From NCBI RefSeq assembly GCF_008831285.2, contig NW_022205204.1, positions 7,501-25,000 of the forward strand: a DNA stretch of 17,500 nucleotides, given 5' to 3'. The notes under the pieces are model-generated. The model was not told the origin of the DNA and searched no databases. It was given only the letters and a program-made list of their open reading frames with translations. Origin of the DNA: Nymphaea colorata (lineage: Eukaryota > Streptophyta > Magnoliopsida > Nymphaeales > Nymphaeaceae). This document shows positions 1 to 10,020 of this stretch, piece after piece; position 1 is the first letter of the stretch; the number at the start of each line of letters is the position of its first letter. The translations under genes and the position numbers were made by a program.

Positions 1-3000
1 AATCATTATCTACAGGCATTGAGGATTCATCAGTCTCAATTGGTGAATTTACAGAAGAAGCTGAAGAAGCTGAGAAATCAAGAACTCGTTTCAAACAATT
101 TGCTTTTGGGGAGAAGAAAAAGTATTCGATATGGTTAGAGCTGATCCGAATGATCAAAAAATGAGTAATCTTCAAATTGAAGAAATTAAGAAAAAGGTTC
201 CTCGATGGTTATACAAACTGACTTCTGATTTGGATTTTGAAGAAGAGGAGGAGGAGGAGGAGGAAGAAGATGATCAGGAAGAATCCACAGAGGATCACGG
301 GATTCGTTCAAGAAAAGCCAAACGTGTAGTAATTTATACTGACACTGATACCGATGAGGATACTAATATCATTAATACCAATGATAATATCATCAATACT
401 ACCACTGATAATATCATTAATACCAATGATAATATCAATAATACTACTGATAATATCAGTAATACCACCGATAGTAATCAAGAAAAAAATAGTGATGATC
501 AAGTCGAAAAAGGTGATCAAAGAGGAAAAGGAAATGGTGATCAAGCCAAAAAGAAAAAGGGTGATCAAGCCAAAAATGGTGATCAAAGAGGAAAAGGAAA
601 TGGTGATCAAGCAGAAGAACATGAAATGGCCTTGATACGTTACTCGCAACAATCAGATTTTCGTCGTGATATAATCAAAGGGTCGATGCGGGCTCAAAGA
701 CGTAAAACAGTCACTTGGGAAATGTTTCAAACAGATGTACACTCCCCCTTTTTTTTGACAGAATAGACAAAACACCTTTGTTTTCTTTTGATATCTCAAG
801 GATGATGAACCTCATTTTTAGGAATTGGATGGAGGAAAAAAGCCCAAAAATACAAACATCTGATTATGTGGGTGAAGGGGCAAAAGAGAAAGAGAAAATG
901 GAGAAAGAACACGAAGAGGAGTATAAAAGAAAAGAGGATAAAAGACAGGAGGAGGAACGGATAGCAATAGCAGAAACTTGGGATAATATTATATTTGCTC
1001 AAGCAATAAGGAGTTCCATATTAGTAACCCACTCGATTCTTCGAAAATACATCATATTACCTTCATTGATAATAGTTAAAAATATTGGTCGTATGTTATT
1101 ATTTCAATTCCCTGAGTGGTATGAAGATTTGACCGAATGGAGTAGGGAAATGCATGTCAAATGCACATATAATGGTGTTCAATTATCGGAAACAGAATTT
1201 CCAAAAGATTGGTTAACAGACGGTATTCAGATAAAAATCCTATTTCCTTTCTCTCTGAAACCTTGGCATAGAAAAAAGCTACGATCCCATCATAAGGATC
1301 TAAGAAAAAAACAAAAAAATTTCTGTTTTTTAACGATCTGGGGGATGGAAACAGAAGTCCCCTTTGGCTCTCCCCGAAAAAAACCTTTCTTTTTGAACCC
1401 ATTAATAAAACACTCGAAAAAAAAATTAGAAAAGTCAAAAAGACAGGTTTTTTCTTTCTAAGAATTATAAAAGACAACATAAAAGGTTTTCTAAAGATTC
1501 TCAACGAAAAAATAAGATGGATTATCAAAATAGTTCTATTTATAAAAAGAAAAGTGAAGAAACTCTTTTTCTTAGTGACGCGAGTCTATGACCCAAGTCA
1601 AAATGAAGAACCAAGTCAAAATGAGAAAGATTCCAAAAAAATCATCCATGAATCACCCATTATAATTGTATCCGGAGATTGGACAAATGATTCACTGATA
1701 GAAAGAAAAATTAATGATCTGGCTGATAAGACAACCAAAATCTGGGATCAAGTAGAAAAGATTAGAAAAGACAAGAAAAAAAAACCTCTAACTCCAGATA
1801 TTGAGGATATAGATATTAGTACTAACAAGGGAAATTTTAGTAATAAAAGAACCGAATCACGGAAACATATTTTTCAAATATCTAAAAAAAGAAGAAGTGC
1901 CCCATTAATCTCTAAATGGAACTCTTTTATGAAATCTTTCATTGAAAGAATATACATGGGTATCCTTCTATGTATCACTAACATTTACAGGATCAATGCA
2001 CAATTTTTTCTTGACTCAACAAAAAATACTTTAAATGGATACACTTACAATGACGAAATAAAGGAAAAGGATACTAATGAAACGAATCCAAATATAATTC
2101 CCTTCATTTCGACTGTAAAATCTCTTTCTACTTATACTACTAATATAAGTAGTGATAGTAATTCACCGATTTACTGCGACTTATCTTCTTTGTCTCAAGC
2201 CTATGTGTTTTACAAATTATTGCAAACCCAAGTTAGTAACAAATATAAGTCAGAATCCATATTTCATTACTACAGAACATATCCTTTTATTAAGGATAGA
2301 ATAAAAGACTATTTCCATGACTATTTCCATACACGAGGAATATTTGATTCAGAATCAAAACACAAGAAACTGCGGAATTCTGGAATGAGTGAATGGAAAA
2401 ACTGGTTAAAGAGCCATTATCAATACAATTTCTCCCATGACAAATGGTCTAGATTAGCACCTCTAAAATGGAGAAAGAAAGTCAATCAGCATTTTACGAT
2501 TAAAAATAACGACTCACCAAAATTGGGTTCATATGAAGAAAAAGACCAATTAATTCATTCCGGTAAAAAGGATTATTATAAATATAAATTGGACTTATTG
2601 AAGAGTCCGAGTTGCGAAAAAAAAATTAAAAAACACTACAGATATGATCTTTTATCATATAAATATCTTAATTATGAAGATGTGAAAGACTCCAATATTT
2701 ATGGATCACCATTACAAGTAAACAGGCACGGAGAGATTTCTAATTACAATACACATAAATACAAATCGTTTTATGCTACAACTATAAATGATAGCCTAGA
2801 AGATAAATATACAATTGATAGGGATCCAAATCTAGATAGAAAATATTTGGAATTGAGAATCACCAATTTTTACCCTAGAAACAATATTGAAACTAGGACT
2901 AGTACGGGTATCAGAACTTTCATTAATAAAAAAAAGAAAACTACTAAGACTGGGACCAATAAGAAAGATATTCTTTATCTTTATATCAGAATTCATCAAG

Positions 3001-4205
3001 AAATCCAAACAAAGCAAAAAGAGTTATTTTTTGATTGGATGGGAATGAATGAACAAATGTTAGATCATACTATATCGAATCTGCGCCCTTGGTTCTTACC
3101 AGAATTTGTGCCGCTTTACGATCGATATAAGACTAATCCGTGGATCATACCAATCAAATTGCTTCTATTTGATTTTCATGGAAACAAAACAAGCGATCTT
3201 TATATAGATCCAAAGGTGGAATCTAATCAAAAAGAAAGATTTAATCCAAAACCAAAAGTAGAATCTAATCAAAAGGGATATCTTGAATTAGAGAATGGGA
3301 ACCGGGACGAGAAAGAACGACAGCACCAAGGAAATCTTATATCTGATATAAGAAACCAAAAAAAAGATGTTGGAGCAAATTCCGCGGGTTCAGATATTAA
3401 GAAACGCAGAAAGAAAAAGAAATTCAAGAGCAAGAAGGAAGCGGAACTAGACTTATTTTTGAAAAAATATTTTCTTTTTCAACTCCGATGGGGTGATTCT
3501 TTCAATCAAAGAATGACCAATAATATCAAGGTATATTGTCTACTGCTTAGACTTATGAATCCGAATGAAATTGCTATATCCTCTATTCAAAGAGGAGAAA
3601 TGGGTCTAGATGTAATGCTGATTAATAAGGATTTGTCTCTTCCAGAATTGATAAAAAGGGGAATATTTATTGTTGAACCGGTTCGTTTGTCTATCAAATG
3701 GGATGGAATTTCGATTATGTATCAAACCATAGCTATTTCATTGACCCATAAGGTTCAGTACCAAACTAATCGAGGATACCAGGTAAAAAAACATATTGAT
3801 AAGAATGACTTGAATGGCTCGATTGCACGACACGGAGGAGTGCGTGTGAATGGGGACAATAATAATTATGATTTGCTTGTTCCTGAACATATTTTATCTC
3901 CTAGCCATCGTAGAGAATTGAGAATTATAAGCCGTTTCAATTACCGAAATAGGAACCTTGTGAATAAGAATCCAGTATTTTGCAATAGAGCTAAGACTAA
4001 TGCGCAGGGGTTTGAGAAATTTGTAAATAGGGATAAGCATTTTGATACAGATACAAATAACTCTCTAAAATGGAAAGTGTTTCTTTGGCCCACTCATCGA
4101 TTAGAAGATTTAGCCTGTATGAATCGTTATTGGTTTGATACCAATAATGGGAGTCGTTTCAGTATGTCAAGGATCCATATGTATAAGCAATTTGGAATTC
4201 GCTGA
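1..4205 (+). CDS. ycf1: ycf1 (Tic214), 3' part, with three apparent -1 frameshifts
   Basis: This is the C-terminal portion (about 1,400 residues) of the giant plastid Ycf1/Tic214 protein. The protein is assigned to the inner-envelope TIC import complex, and its N-terminal membrane segments lie left of the window. The reading frame starts with the codon at position 3, moves to the next frame near 117-121, again near 744-756 and again near 1390-1394, then stays open to the TGA at 4203-4205. Family landmarks include [13 protein letters not shown], the arginine-rich stretch [60 protein letters not shown] and the conserved end [21 protein letters not shown] Glu-rich run (239-270) and low-complexity Asn/Thr and Gly-Asp-Gln repeats (364-612) sit in a region known to vary in ycf1. 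Each shift equals one missing base at a homopolymer, so the gene is probably intact in the plant. The family identification is certain; the frameshifts are an interpretation. Confidence 0.95.
117..121 (+). other. ycf1: Apparent frameshift 1 in ycf1 (A5 run)
   Basis: Upstream, the frame starting at position 3 encodes an acidic Ycf1 segment ending FAFGEKKK. Downstream, the frame one base earlier encodes [18 protein letters not shown]. One extra A in this run joins the two without a gap. The nearby G4 run at 108-111 is a less likely alternative site. Confidence 0.7.
239..612 (+). repeat. Low-complexity, internally repeated coding region of ycf1
   Basis: Three kinds of repetition sit here, all a multiple of three bases long, so the frame is kept. 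A GAG/GAA/GAT run (239-284) encodes a polyacidic tract. A 29-bp segment at 364-392 recurs exactly at 409-437 (period 45 bp) and encodes Asn-Ile/Thr-rich repeats such as NIINTNDN. A 35-bp segment beginning ggtgatcaaa at 512-546 recurs exactly at 578-612 (offset 66 bp) and encodes [12 protein letters not shown]. In-frame expansion and contraction of this kind is typical of ycf1. Confidence 0.85.
744..756 (+). other. ycf1: Apparent frameshift 2 in ycf1 (C5T8 run)
   Basis: The frame ending [14 protein letters not shown]-stop (stop 764-766) and the next frame ([20 protein letters not shown]) are continuous if one C, or less likely one T, is missing. With six C the junction reads [12 protein letters not shown], the expected Ycf1 sequence. 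Confidence 0.8.
1390..1394 (+). other. ycf1: Apparent frameshift 3 in ycf1 (T5 run)
   Basis: The upstream frame reads [10 protein letters not shown] and then loses homology. The downstream frame reads [17 protein letters not shown] and continues through [29 protein letters not shown] without a stop. One additional T in this run restores [18 protein letters not shown]. The downstream frame is open well before the GTG codon at 1554, so that GTG is not a start. Confidence 0.75.
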
Positions 4206-4645
4206 TGTTACAATCAATTTCCCTCTTTATCACGCGCCTGGTATATGAGAACATGCAAATAAATACATACCTTATGTTAGACTCTGATACACAAGATTCA
4301 GTCAGTTAGACTCTGATACACAAGATTCAGTCAGTTAGACTCTGATACACAAGATTCAGTCACATATCAATTGGACCTAGGAATGAATCGACAGAATCTT
4401 TTTAGGTCCCTTTCCCTTTCATTCTGTTTCGTGAGCCCAGGAATATACCATCCCTTTGTATCTGAATAAATTTATTGTTATTATTTATTCATATTCATTT
4501 TGATTTGTTTGATAGAAAAAAGAGTAATATATGAATCAATCCAGATTATTGTGTACACCAGAACAAAATAAATGGTATTATTATTCTTGATTGGGAAGAT
4601 TTATATCCGTGGGAACAAAAAGAAAAAAGAGAAGAATTTATTTGT
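4206..4645. other. ycf1-rps15 intergenic spacer
   Basis: This is 440 bp of AT-rich non-coding DNA. It holds the triple 29-bp tandem repeat and otherwise shows no ORF or tRNA-like structure that I can support. The last stretch before rps15 is purine-rich (aaaaagaagaga type), without a clear Shine-Dalgarno sequence. Confidence 0.8.
4276..4362. repeat. Three perfect 29-bp tandem repeats
   Basis: Three identical head-to-tail copies, each beginning gttagactct and ending attcagtca, lie at 4276-4304, 4305-4333 and 4334-4362. There are no spacers between copies. This is a minisatellite-type slippage array, of a kind common in plastid spacers and often polymorphic between individuals. Confidence 0.97.
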
Positions 4646-4909
4646 ATGGTAAAGAATTCGCCCATATCCGTTATTCCACAAGAAGAAAAAAGGGGTTCTG
4701 TTGAATTCCAAGTATTTAATTTTACCAATAAGATAGAGAGACTTACTTCACATTTGAAACTGCACAGAAGAGACTATTTATCTCAGAGGGGTCTGCGGAA
4801 AATTCTGGGGAAACGCCAACGACTGCTGGTTTATTTATCAAAGAAAAATCGAGTGCGTTATAGGGAATTAATTGGTCAATTGGGTATTCGAGAACCAAAA
4901 ACTGGTTAG
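4646..4909 (+). CDS. rps15: 30S ribosomal protein S15
   Basis: This gene encodes plastid ribosomal protein uS15, which binds 16S rRNA in the platform of the small subunit. The ORF gives 87 residues, close to the usual length (about 87-92). It carries the family core: [21 protein letters not shown], then [21 protein letters not shown] and [18 protein letters not shown]. The ATG at 4646 begins [17 protein letters not shown], which aligns with the canonical start. The gene lies wholly in the single-copy region between ycf1 and ndhH, as in most non-grass angiosperms. It is intact, and its identity is near certain. Confidence 0.97.
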   Translation: MVKNSPISVIPQEEKRGSVEFQVFNFTNKIERLTSHLKLHRRDYLSQRGLRKILGKRQRLLVYLSKKNRVRYRELIGQLGIREPKTG

Positions 4910-4984
4910 TTTGGAAATTCGTTTGAGTTATTCGGTTCATTAGATCTTGAATTTGGATGAACCTCGTTTCATTTTCAGGAATTC

Positions 4985-5038
4985 ATGGAATAATGAATTG
5001 GGATCGGAGAAATGGAATAATGAATTGGAATCGGAGAA
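4985..5038 (+). repeat. 27-bp tandem duplication just upstream of ndhH
   Basis: Units 4985-5011 and 5012-5038 both begin atggaataatg and end cggagaa. They differ by one base (gggatc against ggaatc). The second unit contains the GGAG at 5033-5036, which may serve as the ribosome binding site for the ndhH ATG at 5048. The duplication therefore copies the leader next to the start. Confidence 0.92.
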
Positions 5039-5047
5039 TAAAAACAT

Positions 5048-6227
5048 ATGACTGTACCAGACGCAAGAAAAGACCTCCTCGTGGTCAATATGGGTCCTCA
5101 CCACCCGTCAATGCATGGTGTTCTTCGACTCATTGTTACTCTAGATGGCGAAGATGTTATCGACTGTGAACCCATATTGGGTTATTTACACAGAGGAATG
5201 GAAAAAATTGCGGAAAACCGAACAATTATACAATATCTACCTTATGTAACACGTTGGGATTATTTAGCTACTATGTTCACGGAGGCAATAACCGTTAATG
5301 CACCTGAGGAATTGGGAAATATTCAAGTACCTAAAAGAGCCAGCTATATTAGGGTAATTATGCTGGAGTTGAGTCGTATAGCTTCGCATTTGTTATGGCT
5401 TGGACCTTTTATGGCCGATATCGGTGCGCAGACTCCTTTCTTCTATATTTTCAGAGAGAGGGAATTGTTATATGATCTATTCGAAGCTGCCACAGGTATG
5501 CGAATGATGCATAATTATTTCCGTATCGGGGGGTAGCTGCTGATTTACCTCATGGCTGGATAGATAAATGTTTAGATTTCTGCGATTATTTTTTAACGGG
5601 AGTTGTTGAATATCAAAAGCTTATTACGCGCAATCCCATCTTTTTGGAACGAGTTGAAGGGGTAGGTTTTATTGGGGGAGAGGAAGCCATAAATTGGGGT
5701 TTATCAGGACCAATGCTACGAGCTTCCGGAATCCAATGGGACCTTCGTAAAGTCGATCGGTATGAGTGTTATGATGAATTCGATTGGGAAGTCCAATGGC
5801 AAAAAGAAGGAGACTCATTAGCTCGTTATTTAGTAAGAATTGGCGAAATGACGGAATCCATCAAAATTATTCAACAGGCTCTGGAAGGAATTCCGGGGGA
5901 CCTTATGAAAATTTAGAATTCCGACGCTTTGCTGGAACAAAAGATTCAGAATTGAACGACTTTGAATATCGATTCATTAGTAAAAAGCCTTCTCCCAGTT
6001 TTGAATTGTCAAAACAAGAACTTTATGTGAGAGTAGAAGCCCCAAAGGGAGAATTAGGTATTTTTCTGATAGGAGATAATAGTGTTTTTCCTTGGAGATG
6101 GAAAATACGTCCACCCGGTTTCATCAATTTGCAAATTCTTCCTCAGCTAGTTAAAAGAATGAAATTGGCTGATATTATGACAATACTAGGTAGTATAGAT
6201 ATCATTATGGGAGAAGTTGATCGTTGA
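5048..6227 (+). CDS. ndhH: NDH complex subunit H, two apparent -1 frameshifts
   Basis: This is the 49-kDa/NuoD-type connecting-arm subunit of the thylakoid NDH complex, which passes electrons toward plastoquinone. The ATG at 5048 begins [24 protein letters not shown], the expected N terminus. The frame is open to a TAG at 5534-5536, continues in the next frame ([12 protein letters not shown] ... QQALEGIPG) and continues again in the third frame ([10 protein letters not shown] ... [10 protein letters not shown]) to the TGA at 6225-6227. Both breaks fall in G runs (5528-5533 and 5895-5899), each one G short. Restoring both gives 394 codons including the stop, which is the normal family length. 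No other damage is visible. GGAG at 5033-5036 may be the ribosome binding site. The stop lies one base before the ndhA ATG, which suggests co-translation. The identity is certain; gene decay cannot be excluded from sequence alone. Confidence 0.96.
5528..5533 (+). other. ndhH: Apparent frameshift 1 in ndhH (G6 run)
   Basis: FRIGG is followed directly by TAG. With seven G the reading becomes [14 protein letters not shown], which matches the family. This is the longest G run in the window. Confidence 0.9.
5895..5899 (+). other. ndhH: Apparent frameshift 2 in ndhH (G5 run)
   Basis: As written, the frame reads GIPGDLMKI-stop. With six G it reads [15 protein letters not shown], the conserved NdhH sequence. 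Confidence 0.9.
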
Positions 6228-6228
6228 A

Positions 6229-8244
6229 ATGATAATTGAAGAAGCACAAGCTATCAATTCTTTTTTCAGATCGGAATCCTCAAAAGAGGCCTATGGGCTC
6301 ATATGGTTACTTGTACCTATTGTTACTCTTGTATTGGGAATCACAATAGGGGTATTAGTAATTGTGTGGCTAGAAAGAAAAATATCTGCAGGGATACAAC
6401 GACGAATTGGTCCTGAGTATGCCGGCCCCCTGGGCATTCTTCAAGCTCTAGCGGATGGGGTCAAACTACTTTTCAAAGAAGATCTTCTTCCATCTAGAGG
6501 AGATATTCGTTTATTTAGTGTCGGCCCATCCGTAGCGGTCGTATCAATTCTACTGAGTTATTCAGTAATTCCCTTTGGCCATCACCTTGTACTAACCGAT
6601 CTCAGTATAGGTGTTTCTCTATGGATCGCTATTTCAAGTATTGCCCCTATCGGACTTCTTATGTCCGGATATGGATCAAATAATAAATATTCCTTTTCAG
6701 GTGGTTTACGAGCTGCTGCTCAATCTATAAGTTATGAAATACCGTTAACTCCATGTGTGTTATCAATATCTCTACGTGTGATTCGTTGGAATACGCACTC
6801 CTACCTCTTTCTTTGCTTTTTCTAGGAAAGAAGTTGGTTGATTGAATATATAGATAGAACTCTTTTTTATTCATCACTGGGATCTATGAACTAAACCAGA
6901 TAGTTATATGAGTGAAACAAAACTGCTTATGAATTCGCAGTAAGAAGATCGAGTCTCATTACCTACGTACGAGAGTAAAGTGGAGCTAAACATAAGCAGC
7001 GGAAGCTGTTTACCCCAAGTATCGATTAGCCATCAGGACTTGAAGCGGGCGCAAAAGATCAACTGTATGGAATTTTTACTCTTGTATTTATTACCATACC
7101 GAGGATCCACCAAAACTGAGTGGACGGTTAGGAACACCAAGGTACACAAAAGATTAGTAATGGAGATAATGTAACGTATCCAAACGGATATTTTGACATT
7201 ACATAAAAGGAGTCATAATGAGGGCTTGAAGTTGGTAGAAATGATCAAAAAGTACTTCCCCGTGATCCCGATCCAGAGTATAGCTCCTATCCACTGATTT
7301 AAAAATAACTATCAGGAACGAAGTAATCCTTTATTTATATAGTATAGTCCTTCTGAGAAAGAAGAGAAGAACAGGAAGGAAAAATGGATTGACTATTTAT
7401 TGTATCTTATGGAAAGATCGAGTTAAGTTATTACTGAACAAGAAACTCAGCAAAAAGAATAAAGGATGAGATGGATTCAGAAGTGTACTTTTTATTTGTT
7501 ATTATCTTATCGCGGACAGAATCCCACTGGTCTAGTTCACTTATGAGCATTTTGATTCATCTTTCTTTTTTCCTATGGTATGCCGATGTAATACCGAAGC
7601 ATACCTTAGATTTATTCGTGACCATTGAGGAGCCGTATGAAGCTGAGGTCTCATGTACGGTTCTGGAATAGAGATGGGAACAGTGATGTTATCATCGACT
7701 ATGATTATCTAACAGTTCAAGTACGGTTGATATAGTTGAGGCGCAGTCAAAATATGGTTTTTGGGGGTGGAATCTTTGGCGTCAACCTATAGGGTTCATA
7801 GTTTTTATAATTTCTTCACTAGCAGAATGCGAGAGATTGCCCTTTGATTTACCGGAAGCCGAGGAGGAATTAGTAGCAGGTTATCAAACTGAATATTCAG
7901 GTATCAAATTTGGTTTATTTTATGTTGCTTCTTACCTCAATTTACTAGTTTCTTCATTATTCGTAACAGTTCTGTACTTGGGAGGGTGGAATCTTCCTAT
8001 TCCATATATACCAATTACTGAACTTTTCGAAATAAATAAAACTAGTGAAGTCTTTGGAACAACAATTAGTCTCCTCATTACATTAGCTAAAGCTTATTTG
8101 TTCCTGTTCATTCCTATCTCAACAAGATGGACTTTACCTAGGCTGAGAATGGATCAACTATTAAATCTTGGGTGGAAATCTCTTTTACCTATTGCTCTCG
8201 GTAATCTATTATTGACAACTTCTTCCCAACTTGTTTCGCTATAA
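6229..8244 (+). CDS. ndhA: NDH complex subunit A (exons 6229-6775 and 7706-8244)
   Basis: This is the NuoH/ND1-type membrane subunit of plastid NDH, at the junction with the peripheral arm near the quinone site. Exon 1 (547 nt) encodes [12 protein letters not shown] through [31 protein letters not shown] to CVLSISL. Exon 2 (539 nt) resumes at [31 protein letters not shown] and ends QLVSL-TAA. The joined reading gives 361 residues, intact. The N terminus is two residues shorter than the common form (MIIEEAQ against MII plus two more residues). The ATG at 6229 follows the ndhH stop by one base; an in-frame TTG at 6217 is not needed. The splice junctions were placed from the GTGTG 5' end, the AT 3' end and protein continuity. 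Several TCA or CCA codons stand where the family has Leu and are probable RNA editing sites. Multiple hydrophobic helices are visible. Confidence 0.95.
6776..7705 (+). other. Group II intron of ndhA (930 nt)
   Basis: The intron starts with GTGTG, consistent with the group II 5' consensus GUGYG. It ends with AT immediately before the exon 2 codons, and the exons join inside a Leu codon (C plus TA). A typical domain V lies at 7630-7664, near the 3' end. There is no maturase ORF, and the short open frames inside show no family resemblance. Splicing therefore depends on nuclear factors and perhaps MatK. The length is at the short end for this intron in angiosperms. Confidence 0.92.
7630..7664 (+). 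ncRNA. Group II intron domain V of ndhA
   Basis: The segment begins gagccgtatgaa and ends tgtacggttct. Its two halves pair to form the short domain V hairpin with a GAAG-type tip region, including the AGC-like catalytic triad area (gagccg). It lies about 40 nt before the 3' splice site, as expected, with domain VI between. Confidence 0.85.
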
Positions 8245-8324
8245 CAGAATAGGATATTCCAGATTCTTATCCTCTCTCAAGCAAGAGAAAGAAACATCAA
8301 ATTATTCATGGATATTCACGATAT

Positions 8325-8864
8325 ATGTTTCCTATGGTGACTGGGTTCATGAATTATGGTCAACAGACAGTACGAGCTGCAAGATACATTGGTCAAAGTT
8401 TCATGATTACCTTATCTCACGCAAATCGTTTACCTGTAACTATTCAATATCCTTATGAAAAATCGATCACATCAGAGCGTTTCCGTGGGCGAATCCACTT
8501 TGAATTTGATAAATGCATTGCTTGTGAAGTATGTGTTCGCGTATGTCCGATAGATCTACCTGTTGTTGATTGGCGATTAGAAACAGATATTAGAAAGAAA
8601 CGATTGCTTAATTATAGTATTGATTTCGGAATCTGTATATTTTGTGGTAATTGCGTGGAGTATTGCCCCACAAACTGTTTATCAATGACTGAAGAATATG
8701 AACTTTCCACCTACGATCGTCACGAATTAAATTATAATCAAATTGCTTTGGGTCGGTTACCAATGTCTGTAATTGGAGATTACACAGTTCGAACAATTAT
8801 GAACTCAACTCCAATAAAAATATCTATGGAGAAACCCCTTGATTCAAGAACGATTACCAATTAA
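8325..8864 (+). CDS. ndhI: NDH complex subunit I (2x[4Fe-4S] protein)
   Basis: This is the NuoI/TYKY-type iron-sulphur subunit of thylakoid NDH. It carries electrons between ferredoxin-side subunits and the quinone pocket. The 179-residue protein has two CxxCxxCxxxCP clusters: Cys64, 67, 70 and 74 ([12 protein letters not shown]), and Cys104, 107, 110 and 114 ([12 protein letters not shown]). Each motif supplies three ligands to one cluster and one to the other. The start [22 protein letters not shown] is the family start. The gene lies 80 bp after ndhA. No Shine-Dalgarno sequence is evident. It is intact, with a C-terminal tail ([12 protein letters not shown]) of the variable kind seen in this family. 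Confidence 0.97.
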   Translation: MFPMVTGFMNYGQQTVRAARYIGQSFMITLSHANRLPVTIQYPYEKSITSERFRGRIHFEFDKCIACEVCVRVCPIDLPVVDWRLETDIRKKRLLNYSIDFGICIFCGNCVEYCPTNCLSMTEEYELSTYDRHELNYNQIALGRLPMSVIGDYTVRTIMNSTPIKISMEKPLDSRTITN

Positions 8865-9207
8865 ATTAAAAATAAGACTAAGTTTTGATCAAAAGTAGGT
8901 AAGTTTCTTTCATGTCAGACAAAGAATAACTAGATTTGTGAGGATTATAACTACTTTTTGAATATATAAATATATATAGCCATTATAGCCATAGCCCTTA
9001 TTTGTTTAATTAAAAATATGAAATTACGAACTCTGTTTCGACTAAAGACAAAAGCAAGATTGGCCCGTTCAATTGATTAACTCAATCTACATAAACCCAC
9101 ACCACGCTGGGGTAAGAACTATTAGATATAAAAAAGGGTAACCCACTTTTTCCCGACCAGTAAGATCATGAGATATTTTGACTTATTTATCGCTTATTTA
9201 ACACATA
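8865..9207. other. ndhI-ndhG spacer
   Basis: This is 343 bp of AT-rich non-coding sequence. It includes an alternating TA stretch near 8961-8979 followed by a short repeated tatagccat-type motif. No gene, tRNA or strong hairpin is seen. Confidence 0.7.
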
Positions 9208-9741
9208 ATGGATTTACCTGCGCCAATACATGATATTCTTTTAGTATCTCTGGGATCAGGTCTTATAGTAGGAGGTCTAGGAGTGGTATTACTTACCAAT
9301 CCAATTTATTCTGCCTTTTCCTTGGGATTGGTTCTTGTTTGTATATCTTTATTTTATATTCCATCGAACTCTTATTTTGTAGCTGCTGCGCAGCTACTTA
9401 TTTACGTGGGAGCCATAAATGTCTTAATCTTATTTGCTGTGATGTTTATGAATGGTTCAGAATATTACAATTCTTTTCATTTTTGGACTGTCGGAGATGG
9501 ATTCACTTCGCTAGTTTGTACAAGTATTTTTTTTTCACTAATTGCTACTATCCCAAACACGTCATGGTACGGGATTATTTGGACTACAAGATCAAACCAG
9601 ATCATAGAACAGGACCTGACAAGTAATGTTCAACAGATTGGGATTCATTTATCAACAGATTTTTATCTTCCATTTGAACTGATTTCTATAATCCTTTTAG
9701 TTTCCTTAGTGGGCGCAATTGCTATGGCTCGCCGGGAATAG
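9208..9741 (+). CDS. ndhG: NDH complex subunit G
   Basis: This is the NuoJ/ND6-type hydrophobic subunit of the thylakoid NDH membrane arm. It encodes 177 residues, the usual length. It starts [25 protein letters not shown] and includes [44 protein letters not shown] and [29 protein letters not shown]. About five transmembrane helices are apparent, with a hydrophilic loop around residues 110-150. Ser17 (TCA) stands where edited plants have a hydrophobic residue, and Pro52 (CCA) where many relatives have Leu, so both are editing candidates. The gene is intact, and its identity is certain. Confidence 0.97.
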   Translation: MDLPAPIHDILLVSLGSGLIVGGLGVVLLTNPIYSAFSLGLVLVCISLFYIPSNSYFVAAAQLLIYVGAINVLILFAVMFMNGSEYYNSFHFWTVGDGFTSLVCTSIFFSLIATIPNTSWYGIIWTTRSNQIIEQDLTSNVQQIGIHLSTDFYLPFELISIILLVSLVGAIAMARRE

Positions 9742-10020
9742 ATACTTAGAATTGGAAATAACAAACCAACCAAATAAAATAAAGCAACCTCCGTGTAATT
9801 GTTATCGCATCTATCTGTCCACCCTAAATTGGAATATTGTTCATGAGACATATTTCAAAGTTTTTGTTAGTTCGACGACCCATTTCAGTGTCTTTTTGGT
9901 ACTGTATTTCTTATATATATTATATGGATTGATAATTGAATTAGATTCAGTAGAATCTTCTCATTTAATTAATCGAATCAGTTGAATTGTTGTTTATATT
10001 GAAATGAATCGAGATTGACG

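Noticed and set aside
308-652. A 114-codon open frame on the - strand within ycf1, rich in Ile/Ser
   Set aside because: It is an antisense shadow of the Asn/Asp/Thr-rich repeat region, with periodic low-complexity codons and no independent support.
1554-1556. GTG as a start of a separate 883-codon gene
   Set aside because: The same frame is open and conserved upstream of 1554, back to about 1392, where it joins the previous ycf1 frame at the frameshift.
4276-4362. 29-bp repeats that resemble CRISPR repeat length
   Set aside because: The copies are directly adjacent with no spacers, and this is plastid DNA. It is a simple tandem repeat.
6980-7671. Short open frames inside the ndhA intron (6980-7174, 7471-7671) and a ggag-ATG near 7208
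   Set aside because: None resembles a maturase or other known protein. The sequence is group II intron, and the 7471-7671 frame overlaps domain V.
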